Shown here piece by piece: positions 8,549-17,239 of a stretch of 64,000 nt of DNA. The notes under the pieces were generated by a model, which was not told the origin of the DNA, ran no database searches, and saw nothing but the letters and a program-made list of their open reading frames with translations. Made by a program: the position numbers and the translations under genes. Within the stretch, counting starts at the first letter, position 1. Each line of letters begins with the position of its first letter. Source of the DNA: Enterobacter sp. 10-1 (GTDB lineage: Bacteria; Pseudomonadota; Gammaproteobacteria; Enterobacterales; Enterobacteriaceae); the NCBI GenBank assembly GCA_002270295.1, contig NISF01000003.1, positions 620,001 to 684,000 of the forward strand, in the 5' to 3' direction.

Positions 8549-9976
8549 ATGGTACAAATCACCAGTCCTGCACCTTACTCAATCAGTCGTCCACAGGACG
8601 TGATTGATATTGTTAATAAAAACTCGGCTGTTAATGCGAGTGCAGGCGTTATCTTCATTGCGCTGGGCGGCATTTTGATTGATGCCTATCAGGCGGCAAT
8701 GGTGGGTTTTGGTAATAAATATATTGCGGCCCAGTTTGGTATCTCCCCGGGTCTTGCGGCTACGGTAAACGCCTCAGTGCTGATTGCGGCACTTATCGGC
8801 GGCCTGCTGGCAAACCGTGTCATCAACCGTTTTGGCCAGCGTCGCGCATTTTTGATTGGTATGGCGCTGTGTACTTTAGGGGCTGCAGCCGTGGCCGTTG
8901 CGCCCAGTATCTGGTGGGTACTGGTCTGCCGTGTGGTAATGGGCTTCGGACTGGGTATCGACTTCCCGTTGGCGACCAATGCCGTGGCAGAGCTTCGTGG
9001 CTCCACGTCGAAAAAAACCGGCACATCGGTCAACTTATGGCAGATGGCCTGGTATGTGTCTACCACCGTGGTGTATCTGGTTCTGTTGCCGCTATTGTTG
9101 TCCGGCATTGCGGAAGACCAGCTCTGGCGCTACGGCATTTTCATTGGCGCCGTGTTCGCCGTTATCATCATGATCCTGCGCTACGTCTTTATTGGTGAAT
9201 CGGCCATGTGGGCGGCACGCGTCGGTCGCTATGATGAAGCTTGCGATATCTTGCGTAAACGCTATGGGGTACATGCCAGCGTGGCGCAGGAAAAATCCAT
9301 CACTCAGGCCACGCAGAGTGAAAACAAAATCCACACCGGGTACGGCATTCTGTTCAACGGGCGTTATCGCAAACGCACCATCCTGGGATGCATTGTCGCC
9401 ACGATGCAGGCATGGCAGTACAACGCGGTGGGCGTCTATTTACCTCTAACGCTCGCGGGTATTCTGAGCGGCGGTCTGACGGGGGCACTCTCCGGTTCGG
9501 CGGTGGTTAACGCCCTGTGCGGGATCTCCGGTGGTCTGATTGGTTCTCTGATCCTGCAGCGCTTAGGGACACGTCTGCAGTCAATGTATGGCTTCGCCGT
9601 CGTGACTCTGGCGCTGCTGGCACTGGGCGCGCTGGCCACCACCAATCCATGGCTCTCTCTGGGGCTGCTGGGTACCATCATTTTCTTCCACTCAGCTGGA
9701 CCTGGCGGCCTGGGGATGACGATCGCCACGCTCTCCTATCCACCGAGTATTCGCCCGACAGGTGTCGGTTTTGCCCGCGCGATTATGCGTACCGGTGCGA
9801 TTGCTGGCCTTATATTCTGGCCTATGCTTTGGGGCGCGTTAAAGACGGATGCCTTCTTCTGGCTGGCGCTGGTGCCTTTCCTCGGTTTCATCACCTGCGC
9901 GCTGATTAAATGGGAACCGTTGGGAGCCAACGTGGATGCGGAAGACGCTCAGGTATTAGCTGAACTGGAAAAATAA
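8549..9976 (+). CDS. MFS transporter, sugar/aromatic-acid porter-like
   Basis: A 475-residue twelve-helix major facilitator carrier. It has the helix 2-3 loop RVINRFGQRR (a variant of the GXXXDRXGRR motif) and a helix-4 PESxR-like region where RVVMGFGLGIDFPLATNAVAEL recalls the sugar-porter and SV2-like subgroup. I prefer ATG 8549 (AAAAGG 8 bases upstream) to the overlapping GTG at 8546. It follows the dehydrogenase with only a hairpin between, so it is probably part of the sulfo-sugar operon. It could import substrate or export DHPS/sulfolactate; direction and substrate cannot be read from sequence. Confidence 0.8.
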   Translation: MVQITSPAPYSISRPQDVIDIVNKNSAVNASAGVIFIALGGILIDAYQAAMVGFGNKYIAAQFGISPGLAATVNASVLIAALIGGLLANRVINRFGQRRAFLIGMALCTLGAAAVAVAPSIWWVLVCRVVMGFGLGIDFPLATNAVAELRGSTSKKTGTSVNLWQMAWYVSTTVVYLVLLPLLLSGIAEDQLWRYGIFIGAVFAVIIMILRYVFIGESAMWAARVGRYDEACDILRKRYGVHASVAQEKSITQATQSENKIHTGYGILFNGRYRKRTILGCIVATMQAWQYNAVGVYLPLTLAGILSGGLTGALSGSAVVNALCGISGGLIGSLILQRLGTRLQSMYGFAVVTLALLALGALATTNPWLSLGLLGTIIFFHSAGPGGLGMTIATLSYPPSIRPTGVGFARAIMRTGAIAGLIFWPMLWGALKTDAFFWLALVPFLGFITCALIKWEPLGANVDAEDAQVLAELEK

Positions 9977-10018
9977 TAACGCGCCCGGCATGTATCGATG
10001 CGCGATGACCTGTACCTG

Positions 10019-10045
10019 CTGTGGGTGAATTTCACCCACAGTTTT
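10019..10045 (+). terminator. Rho-independent terminator-like hairpin
   Basis: CTGTGGGTGAA (10019-10029) pairs perfectly with TTCACCCACAG (10031-10041) and is followed by TTTTC. It sits between the first MFS gene and the MHS-family gene. Read-through could still feed the downstream genes. Confidence 0.55.
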
Positions 10046-10070
10046 CTCACCGCTACGGAGAGGAAACACA

Positions 10071-11444
10071 ATGTCTGAAAGATTAAATGAACCCGCTACC
10101 GGACTCTCCGGCAAAGCGATGCGCCGCGTCGTCATGGGAAGTTTCGCTGGCGCATTACTGGAATGGTATGACTTTTTTATTTTTGGCACCGCCGCCGGGC
10201 TGGTGTTTGCGCCGTTGTTTTTCCCCGATACCGACCCCTTTATTGGCGTTATCGCGGCTTTTGCCACCTTTGGCGTCGGCTTCCTCACTCGCCCGCTGGG
10301 TGGCATTGTTTTCGGCCATTTTGGCGACAGAATTGGCCGTAAAATTACCCTTATCTGGACGCTGGGCATTGTCGGTACCTCCACATTTCTGATCGGGTTT
10401 ATTCCCACTTATCACGATATTGGTATTTGGGCTCCGCTGCTGCTGATGGCGCTACGCCTAATTCAGGGGTTTGGCCTGGGTGGTGAGTATGGTGGAGCAG
10501 CGCTGATGACCATTGAATCTGCGCCGCAGAAGAAACGGGGTTTTCTGGGCTCATTACCGCAAACGGCCGCTTCCGTCGGCATCATGCTGGCGACCGGGAT
10601 TTTTGCGTTCTGCAACCATCTGTTGACCCAGGAGCAATTTCTTTCCTGGGGCTGGCGTATCCCGTTCTGGCTGTCGGCGCTAATGCTGGCGGTGGGGATG
10701 TTCATCCGCCTGCATACCGAAGAGACTCTGGATTTTAAACAACGGCAGGGAAAGGTGCATGAAACGAAAGCACCGCCGCCGCTGATTGAGCTATTCCGTA
10801 AACACCCGAAAAATATCTCGCTGGCGCTGGGTGCGCGTCTCGCTGAGAGCGTTTCCTCAAATATTATCAACGCCTTTGGCATCGTCTATATCTCCACGCA
10901 GCTGGCGCTTTCCCGAGATATTCCGCTAACCGGCATGTTGATTGCCTCCGCCATCGGGATAGTAAGTTGCCCGTTGGTGGGCTGGATTTCCGACCGCGTG
11001 GGGCAACGCAAAATCTATCTTCTGGGCGCAGGTTTTTGTGTGCTGTTTGCGTTTCCCTTCTTCCTGCTTCTGGGCACCAAAAGCGTGGCGATTATCTGGA
11101 TAAGCATGATTCTGGGCTACAACTTTGGCCCGACGATGATGTTTGCCGTTCAGCCAACGCTTTTTACCCGCATGTTTGGCACTCAGGTGCGTTACACGGG
11201 ACTCTCTTTTGCCTATCAGGTATCTGCCATTCTCGGTGGTATGAGTCCCCTGATTGCCTCAAGTTTGTTGGCATTAGGGGGCGGCGAGCCCTGGTATGTG
11301 GCCACCTTCTTATTCGTTGTTTCTGTGGTGTCGTTTGTATGCGTCTGGTTTATCGAACCGCTACCGCTCAATACACCTCAGGGAAAGGCGCAAAAATTGA
11401 CACAAGATTATCACTTTCTAAGGAACCAATCTCATGAACAATAA
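10071..11444 (+). CDS. MFS transporter, metabolite:H+ symporter (MHS) family
   Basis: A 457-residue carrier of the MHS subgroup (ShiA/ProP/KgtP-like). Diagnostic segments are GSFAGALLEWYDFFIFGTAA at about 22-41, FGHFGDRIGRK for the helix 2-3 loop, and the helix 4-5 run LRLIQGFGLGGEYGGAALM. MHS members import organic acids and zwitterions. It closely resembles the MHS carrier at 22598 in the lower module, so the island carries two paralogues. It overlaps the next gene by 11 bp. A sulfonate or sugar-acid substrate is likely from context only. Confidence 0.85.
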   Translation: MSERLNEPATGLSGKAMRRVVMGSFAGALLEWYDFFIFGTAAGLVFAPLFFPDTDPFIGVIAAFATFGVGFLTRPLGGIVFGHFGDRIGRKITLIWTLGIVGTSTFLIGFIPTYHDIGIWAPLLLMALRLIQGFGLGGEYGGAALMTIESAPQKKRGFLGSLPQTAASVGIMLATGIFAFCNHLLTQEQFLSWGWRIPFWLSALMLAVGMFIRLHTEETLDFKQRQGKVHETKAPPPLIELFRKHPKNISLALGARLAESVSSNIINAFGIVYISTQLALSRDIPLTGMLIASAIGIVSCPLVGWISDRVGQRKIYLLGAGFCVLFAFPFFLLLGTKSVAIIWISMILGYNFGPTMMFAVQPTLFTRMFGTQVRYTGLSFAYQVSAILGGMSPLIASSLLALGGGEPWYVATFLFVVSVVSFVCVWFIEPLPLNTPQGKAQKLTQDYHFLRNQSHEQ

Positions 11445-12327
11445 AGGGGAAAATGCACATTTTCAGGCACTGCAACAGGCGTTTGATGCGTCCTGGCCGG
11501 GGCCGATGGGTGATGCCATTACATTGAAATGTGGGCATGTTGAGATGACGGTTTATCCTCAGGATGCCGCCCGGATGACGTCGCTACGGGTATTTGGCTA
11601 TGAATTACTGCGCCAGTGGAACCCACAGCGTCGCGCGTTTCAGTATGGTTCATTTCCTATGGTGCCGTGGGTTGGGCGTCTGGGTAATGGCCAACTGGAT
11701 GTGAACGGGAAAATCTGGCAATTGCCTGCCAATAAACCTCCTCACGCGCTGCATGGGATGGCGTGTTATTCCTTGTGGGAGGTTGTTGAACAAACTCATG
11801 GGAGTCTGACACTCCGTATGACACTGGCAGACCCGTGGCCGTGGAAAGGCTATGTTATACAGCGTATTGCGTTGCAGGGCGATGCACTAATCATGCACCT
11901 GGAAATTCACAGTGATGCAGATACGTTTCCGGCCTCTGCAGGGTGGCACCCCTGGTTTTTGAAACATCTGTATTCCGATGGTGACCAGAGTGAACTGGGC
12001 GTTCAGTTTTCAGCGGACTGGCAAGAGGAGACTGGCGAGAATGAACTTCCCACCGGTAAGCGGATAACACCACAACCAGGACCCTGGGATGATTGTTTTG
12101 GTTTTATCCGAGGGGTACACGCCAGTCTTGTTTGGCCCGGCAGGCTGACGCTGAAGATGACTTCTACTGCTCATAGTCTGGTTATCTTTGATAAGCAACC
12201 TGATGCGACTTGTGTCAACCCTCTAACCCAGGCACCTAATGATATTAATCGAATACCACAGTATGTGACTCAGAATCAACCGCTTATTATTTCATCTGAG
12301 TGGAAATTTACCAAACATATTAATTAG
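11434..12327 (+). CDS. Aldose-1-epimerase-like protein (possible sulfo-sugar mutarotase)
   Basis: A 297-residue galactose-mutarotase-like protein. Motifs include FPMVPWVGRLGNG, the catalytic-histidine segment HALHGMA, and SAGWHPWF, which matches the second conserved histidine of the family. E. coli yih loci carry a family member, YihR, that interconverts sulfoquinovose anomers, so this gene may play that role. Its N terminus overlaps the MHS gene by 11 bp, implying cotranscription. Codon use drifts toward AT from here onward, which may mark an older junction within the island. Confidence 0.72.
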   Translation: MNNKGENAHFQALQQAFDASWPGPMGDAITLKCGHVEMTVYPQDAARMTSLRVFGYELLRQWNPQRRAFQYGSFPMVPWVGRLGNGQLDVNGKIWQLPANKPPHALHGMACYSLWEVVEQTHGSLTLRMTLADPWPWKGYVIQRIALQGDALIMHLEIHSDADTFPASAGWHPWFLKHLYSDGDQSELGVQFSADWQEETGENELPTGKRITPQPGPWDDCFGFIRGVHASLVWPGRLTLKMTSTAHSLVIFDKQPDATCVNPLTQAPNDINRIPQYVTQNQPLIISSEWKFTKHIN

Positions 12328-12353
12328 TAGATTGTCTGACCTGGAGAAAAATC

Positions 12354-13751
12354 ATGTCCAAATTATGTTGGTTACATATCGGAGCCGGTGCATTTCATCG
12401 CTCACATCAGGCATGGTATTTTAATCAGCTTATTAAGCTGGAAGACGCTAAATGGGGATTTTCTTTAGGTAATATCAGAAGTGATGCCGATCAAGCTCTG
12501 AATGCGCTAATGTTGCAAAAAGGAGAATATGTACTTGATACGGTCACCCCAGAGGGTATCCATAATTTTGAAAAAATCGCCAGCATAACGAAAATAATTA
12601 CAAGAGAAAATAAAAATGCTGCACTAATAAATCAAGGTGCGCTTAGTTATACACGAGTTATTTCCTTTACGGTTACAGTGGGTGGATATTATTTAAAAAA
12701 TGACTTTAGGCTTGACCAGTCGCATCCTGATATTGCCAATGACTTAAAATATGGAAATGAGCCTTGTACTATCTATGGTGTTTTAAGGGGCATTCTGGTA
12801 GAAAGGAAAGAAAAAGGTAATAATAAAGTCACTTTGCTGTGTTGTGATAACCTCAGACATAATGGTTCACGTTTCTATCAAGGTTTGCTGGAGTTTATTA
12901 CTCTAACTGGAGATAATGCCCTACTAAACTGGGTAAAAGAGCATACTTCAGCGCCCAACTGTATGGTTGACAGAATCACCCCCAAGTCAGATGTTGAGTT
13001 AACAAAAAGAGTAAAAAATTCCCTTGGTTTTAATGATGACTGCCCGGTCATGTCTGAATCTTTTTATTCAGTGGATCATTGAAGATAATTTTGCAGCTGA
13101 CCGTCCAGCACTGGAAAGAGTCGGTGTCATGTTTGTTAAAAATGTGGAACCTTATGAAGAGGCAAAAGTTCGGATCCTTAATGCCACACATGCATTCTGT
13201 GCGTGGGCTGGAACCCTTATTGGGAAAACATATATTCATGAAGATATTGCTACTCACGTTATAAAAAAATGGCATGGGATTACATTACTAACGACGTGAT
13301 CCCTTGTTTAAACTCTGGCACAATGGATCTTACAAAGTATCGTGATATTGTGTTATCAAGGTTTAGCAATGCATGGTTAAAAGATACCAACGCAAGGGTA
13401 TCTTGCGAAGGATTTACAAAAATTCCAGGGTTTATCGTCCCTTCCATTGTTGACAATAGAGTTAATGGTAAAAATGCAATATCAACTATCAAAGTAGTCG
13501 CTATATTTTTTTTGTTTTTGAAAGCATGGCATGAAAAGAAGATTCCTTATGAATATAAAGATACAATAATGGATGTTGCAGAAGTTCATGGTTTTTTTGA
13601 TAGTAAAGATCCTTTGTGGGGGTATTGCTCATCAGAGAAACTATTTGAAAATATAACTGATTTAAATCTTTTCTATAAAAATCTCAAAAAGGAGGTTGTT
13701 GAATTAGAAAACTGGATGCGAAATGTGCATTCTGAATCGTCACCGGGTTAA
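12354..13751 (+). pseudogene. Frameshifted mannitol-dehydrogenase-family polyol dehydrogenase (DalD-like)
   Basis: Three overlapping frames together spell one protein of about 465 residues that resembles D-arabinitol 4-dehydrogenase: LHIGAGAFHRSHQAWY at the start, VISFTVTVGGYYL, LLCCDNLRHNGSRFYQ and MVDRITPK in frame one; [14 protein letters not shown] and [20 protein letters not shown] in frame two; [14 protein letters not shown] onward in frame three. The first break is one extra T in a five-T run at 13061-13065. The second is a seven-A run at 13263-13269 where eight would restore the frame. Both being homopolymers, sequencing error must be considered. If real, the gene is dead. It is much more AT-rich than its neighbours, suggesting a separate origin. 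Confidence 0.8.
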
Positions 13752-13797
13752 CAAACCCTGCGGGCTGAAGGACCTTCAAAAAACGAGATTTTACATC

Positions 13798-13831
13798 AAT
13801 AAGAAAACGGCAAATTTGCCGCTTTCTTATT
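13798..13831. terminator. Bidirectional terminator hairpin
   Basis: A nearly perfect 34-bp inverted repeat (arms AATAAGAAA-CGGCAAA and TTTGCCG-TTTCTTATT, one unpaired base in each arm) lies just after the polyol dehydrogenase remnant. The A-rich and T-rich flanks allow termination in either direction. It closes the upper sulfonate module. Confidence 0.7.
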
Positions 13832-13962
13832 AAAGCGTAAAAACAGACGCTCAATTTGAAGACTAGTCAGCCCGAAAGCAGACAAAGAAAAGAATGTATC
13901 AGGTTGTGAACCCTGGTTAATATTGAATCGCTACAGATAACCCAGACACTTCCGAGCCGTCG

Positions 13963-14055
13963 TGGAATGACCCCGAGCCAGTAGACAATGCTACCATGTA
14001 TGTGGACTGACCCCGCCCCGGTAGACGATCCTGCCCTATAGTTGGACTGACCCCA
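13963..14055. repeat. Degenerate 40-bp tandem repeat, about 2.3 copies
   Basis: Units begin at 13963, 14003 and 14043 with TGGAATGACCCC, TGGACTGACCCC and TGGACTGACCCC, each followed in the first two by an AGTAGACAATGC / GGTAGACGATCC block, giving an exact 40-bp period. No gene overlaps it. It lies at the boundary between the upper and lower sulfonate modules. The units resemble the kind of terminal repeats left by insertion sequences, but no transposase is present. Confidence 0.65.
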
Positions 14056-14088
14056 CACCACCATTCGCCCTGAATTTTACATTATTCA

Positions 14089-15147
14089 TCATCCCAACCA
14101 GTGATGGATGAGCAGATTTATCATCCCGCCACCAACGACTAACCAGATAAACAAAATTAACCCCAACAAAAACGGACGCAATCCGGCGTTTTTAAGTTGA
14201 CTGATTCTTGTTGATAATCCCAGCGCAGCCATCGCCATCGCCAGCAATACGTTATCCAGGGCATTGATGCCTGATACCATGGCGGGCGGTAAAAAGTGGA
14301 ATGAGTTAAACAGTGCGACCAAAATGAATATCAGCGCAAACCACGGAAAGGTGATGCGTTTCTGGCGAGTTCCGACTTCGCCCGCGTACCGGTTCACCAT
14401 CGCTCCCAGTACCAGCAGAAAGGGTGCCAGCATCATGACCCGCAGCATTTTCGCTATCACTGCGGCGTTTTCGGTGTCCACACTCACTGCATGACCGGCA
14501 GCGACCACTTGTGCTACTTCATGCATGGTTGAGCCGGTATAGATGCCAAACTGTGTCAGTGAAATGCCGGGCAGCGCATGGGCAAATTCGCGCCAGATAA
14601 AGGGATAAAGAAAAATACCCAGCGTGCCGAAAATTACCACCGTTGCCACAGCCACCGCGACTTTTGACGCTTCTGCTTTTACTACGGGCGCGGCTGCCAG
14701 GACTGCTGCAGCACCACAAATGCTGCTGCCAGCGCCGATTAACCAGGCGGTTTTTCTATCGATTCCTAACAAGCGATAGCCCAGAGTGCTGGCAATAATA
14801 AAAGTGCTGCACAGCATTATCACATCGATCATGACACCACTGACGCCCACATCCATCACCTGCTGAAAAGTCAGGCGGAATCCGTACAGAATGATGCCAA
14901 GACGCAGTAATTTCTGCTTGGCAAACTGCATTCCCTCATCACAATACGGATGAATCGACGGATACACAGTATTGCCCACCACAATGCCGACGATGATGGC
15001 CAGTGTCAATGCACCCAAACCGAGGCCAGACATAATAGATTGATTGCCCAGCCACGCGGTAGTAAAAGCGATAATCGCCGTTAGCAATAGACCAGGGATG
15101 AAACGCTTGAAGCTTTGTGAATGTTTCGTCAGGGACAATTCGGCCAT
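14089..15147 (-). CDS. YeiH-family (UPF0324, PSE) membrane protein, candidate sulfite/sulfate exporter
   Basis: A 352-residue polytopic membrane protein of the UPF0324/YeiH family, grouped in transporter classification as the putative sulfate exporter (PSE) family, whose members accompany sulfonate-degradation genes in other bacteria. Visible signatures are IVVGNTVYP, KLLRLGIILYGFRLTFQQV, GAGSSICGAAAVLA and FGIYTGSTMHEVAQVVAAGH. ATG 15147 has AGGAG six bases upstream and is preferred over the longer frame. SuyAB next door releases toxic sulfite, so a sulfite or sulfate export role fits. It is divergent from the GntR-family gene. Function is inferred from family and neighbourhood. Confidence 0.8.
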   Translation of the reverse strand: MAELSLTKHSQSFKRFIPGLLLTAIIAFTTAWLGNQSIMSGLGLGALTLAIIVGIVVGNTVYPSIHPYCDEGMQFAKQKLLRLGIILYGFRLTFQQVMDVGVSGVMIDVIMLCSTFIIASTLGYRLLGIDRKTAWLIGAGSSICGAAAVLAAAPVVKAEASKVAVAVATVVIFGTLGIFLYPFIWREFAHALPGISLTQFGIYTGSTMHEVAQVVAAGHAVSVDTENAAVIAKMLRVMMLAPFLLVLGAMVNRYAGEVGTRQKRITFPWFALIFILVALFNSFHFLPPAMVSGINALDNVLLAMAMAALGLSTRISQLKNAGLRPFLLGLILFIWLVVGGGMINLLIHHWLG

Positions 15148-15223
15148 AACTTTCTCCTCATGTATAGGACTGAGCATGAGAGTAAATCGGCAAAAAGAAT
15201 AATTTATTATAACGTTATCGCTA

Positions 15224-15238
15224 ATCTGAATATCAGAT
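15224..15238. promoter_or_regulatory. Inverted repeat upstream of the exporter gene
   Basis: ATCTGA-ATA-TCAGAT is a perfect 6+3+6 dyad 76 bp upstream of the YeiH-family start. A second palindrome, ATAACGTTAT, is at 15209-15218. Either could be an operator. The rest of the 363-bp divergent region is AT-rich and shows no open frame I can support. Confidence 0.35.
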
Positions 15239-15445
15239 ATAGACTCATCAGGAACAAGGCTTCTGTGTCAATGCCACTCAGGATTAAGTTAATACTGCAA
15301 TATTATCAGATAATTAATTGAGTTTCCGGCCAGTGTAGCAAGATAAAAATCACTCTTCTCAGAGGAAAAACGTGAGCCGCGCTGAATAGTAACAATAAAA
15401 AACCAGCTGAATAGCGTGATTCAACGCGATCAGGATGCTCGGAAC

Positions 15446-15459
15446 TCCTATATATGTCA
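15446..15459 (+). promoter_or_regulatory. GntR operator-like site upstream of the GntR gene
   Basis: TCCTATATATGTCA matches the sites at 20149-20162 and 20440-20453 (both TCATATATATGACA) at 12 of 14 positions. It lies 52 bp upstream of the GntR start codon, suggesting autoregulation. Confidence 0.5.
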
Positions 15460-15510
15460 TAGTGTGAATAGTCAGCATTGCCCTATGTCGTTCTTAGTGA
15501 GGAAGACATC

Positions 15511-16257
15511 ATGAGTCAGGACACTCCTTTATCGGCTGAAATGAAATCGGCCGTCTTTCAACCGCTTTATCTGCAAATCAGCCAGTTATTGCTGGAAAGA
15601 ATAGCCTCCGGCGAATGGCCAGCAGGCACTTATATCCCCAGCGAGGCGAGTCTGGCAGATTCCTATAATGTCAGCATTGGTACCTTGCGTAAGGCCTTAA
15701 ATGAGCTGGTGAGTAACAACGTGGTTATCCGCTACCAGGGTAAAGGCACGGTGGTTGCTGCACATGATTCCGATAGCGCATTATTTCGGTTTTTTAATAT
15801 CCTGCGTGAAAATGGCGAGCGTTCACTGCCGCTGTCGCGAGTGCTGGCGCGTCATCTGCGCACCGCATCAGAAGAAGAAGCGCTGGCGCTGGATATTGAG
15901 CCTGGCAGTAAGGTCATCCATATCTGGCGCGTGCGTGACCTGGATGGTGCTCCCGCCATTCTTGAACACGTCTATATTGATGCAGCACGCTTCCCAGGGA
16001 TGGATCGTGAACCTGACATCCTGCCGAACACGCTTTACCAACTGTACCAGCAGAAATATGCCTGTACCGTTGCCAATGCGCATGAGCAAATTAAAGCGAT
16101 AAATGCAGGACCGGATGAAGTCCTGCATCTGGAGGCGGAAGAGGGGGAGGCACTGCTGCGCATTTACCGCATTGCGCGGGATTTCCAGGATAAAGCTGTG
16201 GAGTATCGTGTATCCACTGTGATGACGCGGCACCACGCCTACTTTAACCAGCTCTGA
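15511..16257 (+). CDS. GntR-family (HutC/UTRA) regulator of the sulfolactate/DHPS module
   Basis: A 248-residue regulator with an N-terminal winged HTH (FQPLYLQISQLLLERI, then YIPSEASLADSYNVSIGTLR and the wing NVVIRYQGKGTVVA) and a C-terminal UTRA effector domain (VIHIWRVRDLDGAPAILEHV). ATG 15511 follows GAGGAAGACATC; the longer frame from 15478 lacks a site. Its 3' end overlaps the convergent LDH2-family gene by 14 bp. The palindromes upstream of itself, suyA and hpsN are natural targets. The inducer may be DHPS, sulfolactate or a related sulfonate, which is inference. Confidence 0.88.
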   Translation: MSQDTPLSAEMKSAVFQPLYLQISQLLLERIASGEWPAGTYIPSEASLADSYNVSIGTLRKALNELVSNNVVIRYQGKGTVVAAHDSDSALFRFFNILRENGERSLPLSRVLARHLRTASEEEALALDIEPGSKVIHIWRVRDLDGAPAILEHVYIDAARFPGMDREPDILPNTLYQLYQQKYACTVANAHEQIKAINAGPDEVLHLEAEEGEALLRIYRIARDFQDKAVEYRVSTVMTRHHAYFNQL

Positions 16258-17239
16258 TTCGCAGCTGCTCCAGCAAAGCAGCCGGCAATGAAATCTGCGT
16301 GCTGTTTTGCTGCGCTACTGCCTGACGACGTTCTCCAGGCAAGCGCACGCCTGGTTGCTGCTGCATGGCTGCAAACAACTGCTCGCTGTGTTGCAAATAT
16401 CCTGCGGAGAAAAATGCGGGGCTCAGCAATAACAGCAACTGTGCAATATGTGGCGGTCCTCCCTCGGTATTGAAAAATGAACTGGCCTGAAAACCATAAT
16501 TGCTGCCAGTCAGACCAGCGGTGAGCAGTTCAACCATCAGTGCCAGGGCCGCCCCTTTTGTGCCGCCCGCCGGTGCCATGCTGCCCGCTAGTGCGGCGTC
16601 AGCATCTTGCGTGGGATGCCCATCTCTGTCCAGCGCCCAGCCCAGCGGAATAGCCTCTTGCTTCTGGCTGGCCAGCATAATTTTACCGCGCGCCACTTCT
16701 GAGAGCGAAAGGTCAATGACCAGCGGATGCTGATTCTCACGCGGCGAAGCAAAAGCGATGGGGTTGGTGCCAAACAGCGGGGTGTTGCCTCCCCATGGCG
16801 CCATTGCAGCCGGGCCGTTGCTGAATGCGAGACAGACCAATCCCTGACGCGCGGCCTGTTCAGCGTAATATCCGGCCATGCCGAAATGGTGTGAGCGGCT
16901 AATAGCCACCGCCACAATTCCACAATGCTGCGCCAGGGCGATCCCGTGATCCAAACCTCGCTGCACGGCAGGAAACGCCAGGCCGGAATCGGCATTAACA
17001 TTCACCACGCTGCCATACTCTGCCAGCACGGACTGCGCATCTGGCTTCAGTTTACCGCTATCCAGTTGATCGAGATAGAATGGCAGTCTGGCAAAGCCGT
17101 GAGAGGCGATGCCAGCTTGCTCGGCTGCCATCAATGCGGCGCAGGTATCCGCCGCTGATACAGAGCTGACGCCGGATTTTCGTAGTGCCTGTTGAGCAAT
17201 AATGCTGAGTTCTTCTACCGCCAGCGTCATGTGACTCAT
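16244..17239 (-). CDS. LDH2/MDH2-family dehydrogenase, likely sulfolactate dehydrogenase (ComC-like)
   Basis: A 331-residue NAD(P)-dependent oxidoreductase of the LDH2/MDH2 family, distinct from Rossmann-type dehydrogenases. Landmarks are AEQAGIASHGFARLPFY near the N terminus, SRSHHFGMAGYYAEQA, FGTNPIAFASPR and AGGTKGAALALMVELL. ComC, the (R)-sulfolactate dehydrogenase of sulfonate degraders, belongs to this family and oxidises sulfolactate to 3-sulfopyruvate. It starts in an ATGA overlap with the symporter gene stop and is last in the suyA-suyB-symporter-dehydrogenase operon. Malate, lactate or ureidoglycolate activity cannot be excluded from sequence, but the operon favours sulfolactate. 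Confidence 0.8.
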   Translation of the reverse strand: MSHMTLAVEELSIIAQQALRKSGVSSVSAADTCAALMAAEQAGIASHGFARLPFYLDQLDSGKLKPDAQSVLAEYGSVVNVNADSGLAFPAVQRGLDHGIALAQHCGIVAVAISRSHHFGMAGYYAEQAARQGLVCLAFSNGPAAMAPWGGNTPLFGTNPIAFASPRENQHPLVIDLSLSEVARGKIMLASQKQEAIPLGWALDRDGHPTQDADAALAGSMAPAGGTKGAALALMVELLTAGLTGSNYGFQASSFFNTEGGPPHIAQLLLLLSPAFFSAGYLQHSEQLFAAMQQQPGVRLPGERRQAVAQQNSTQISLPAALLEQLRIRAG

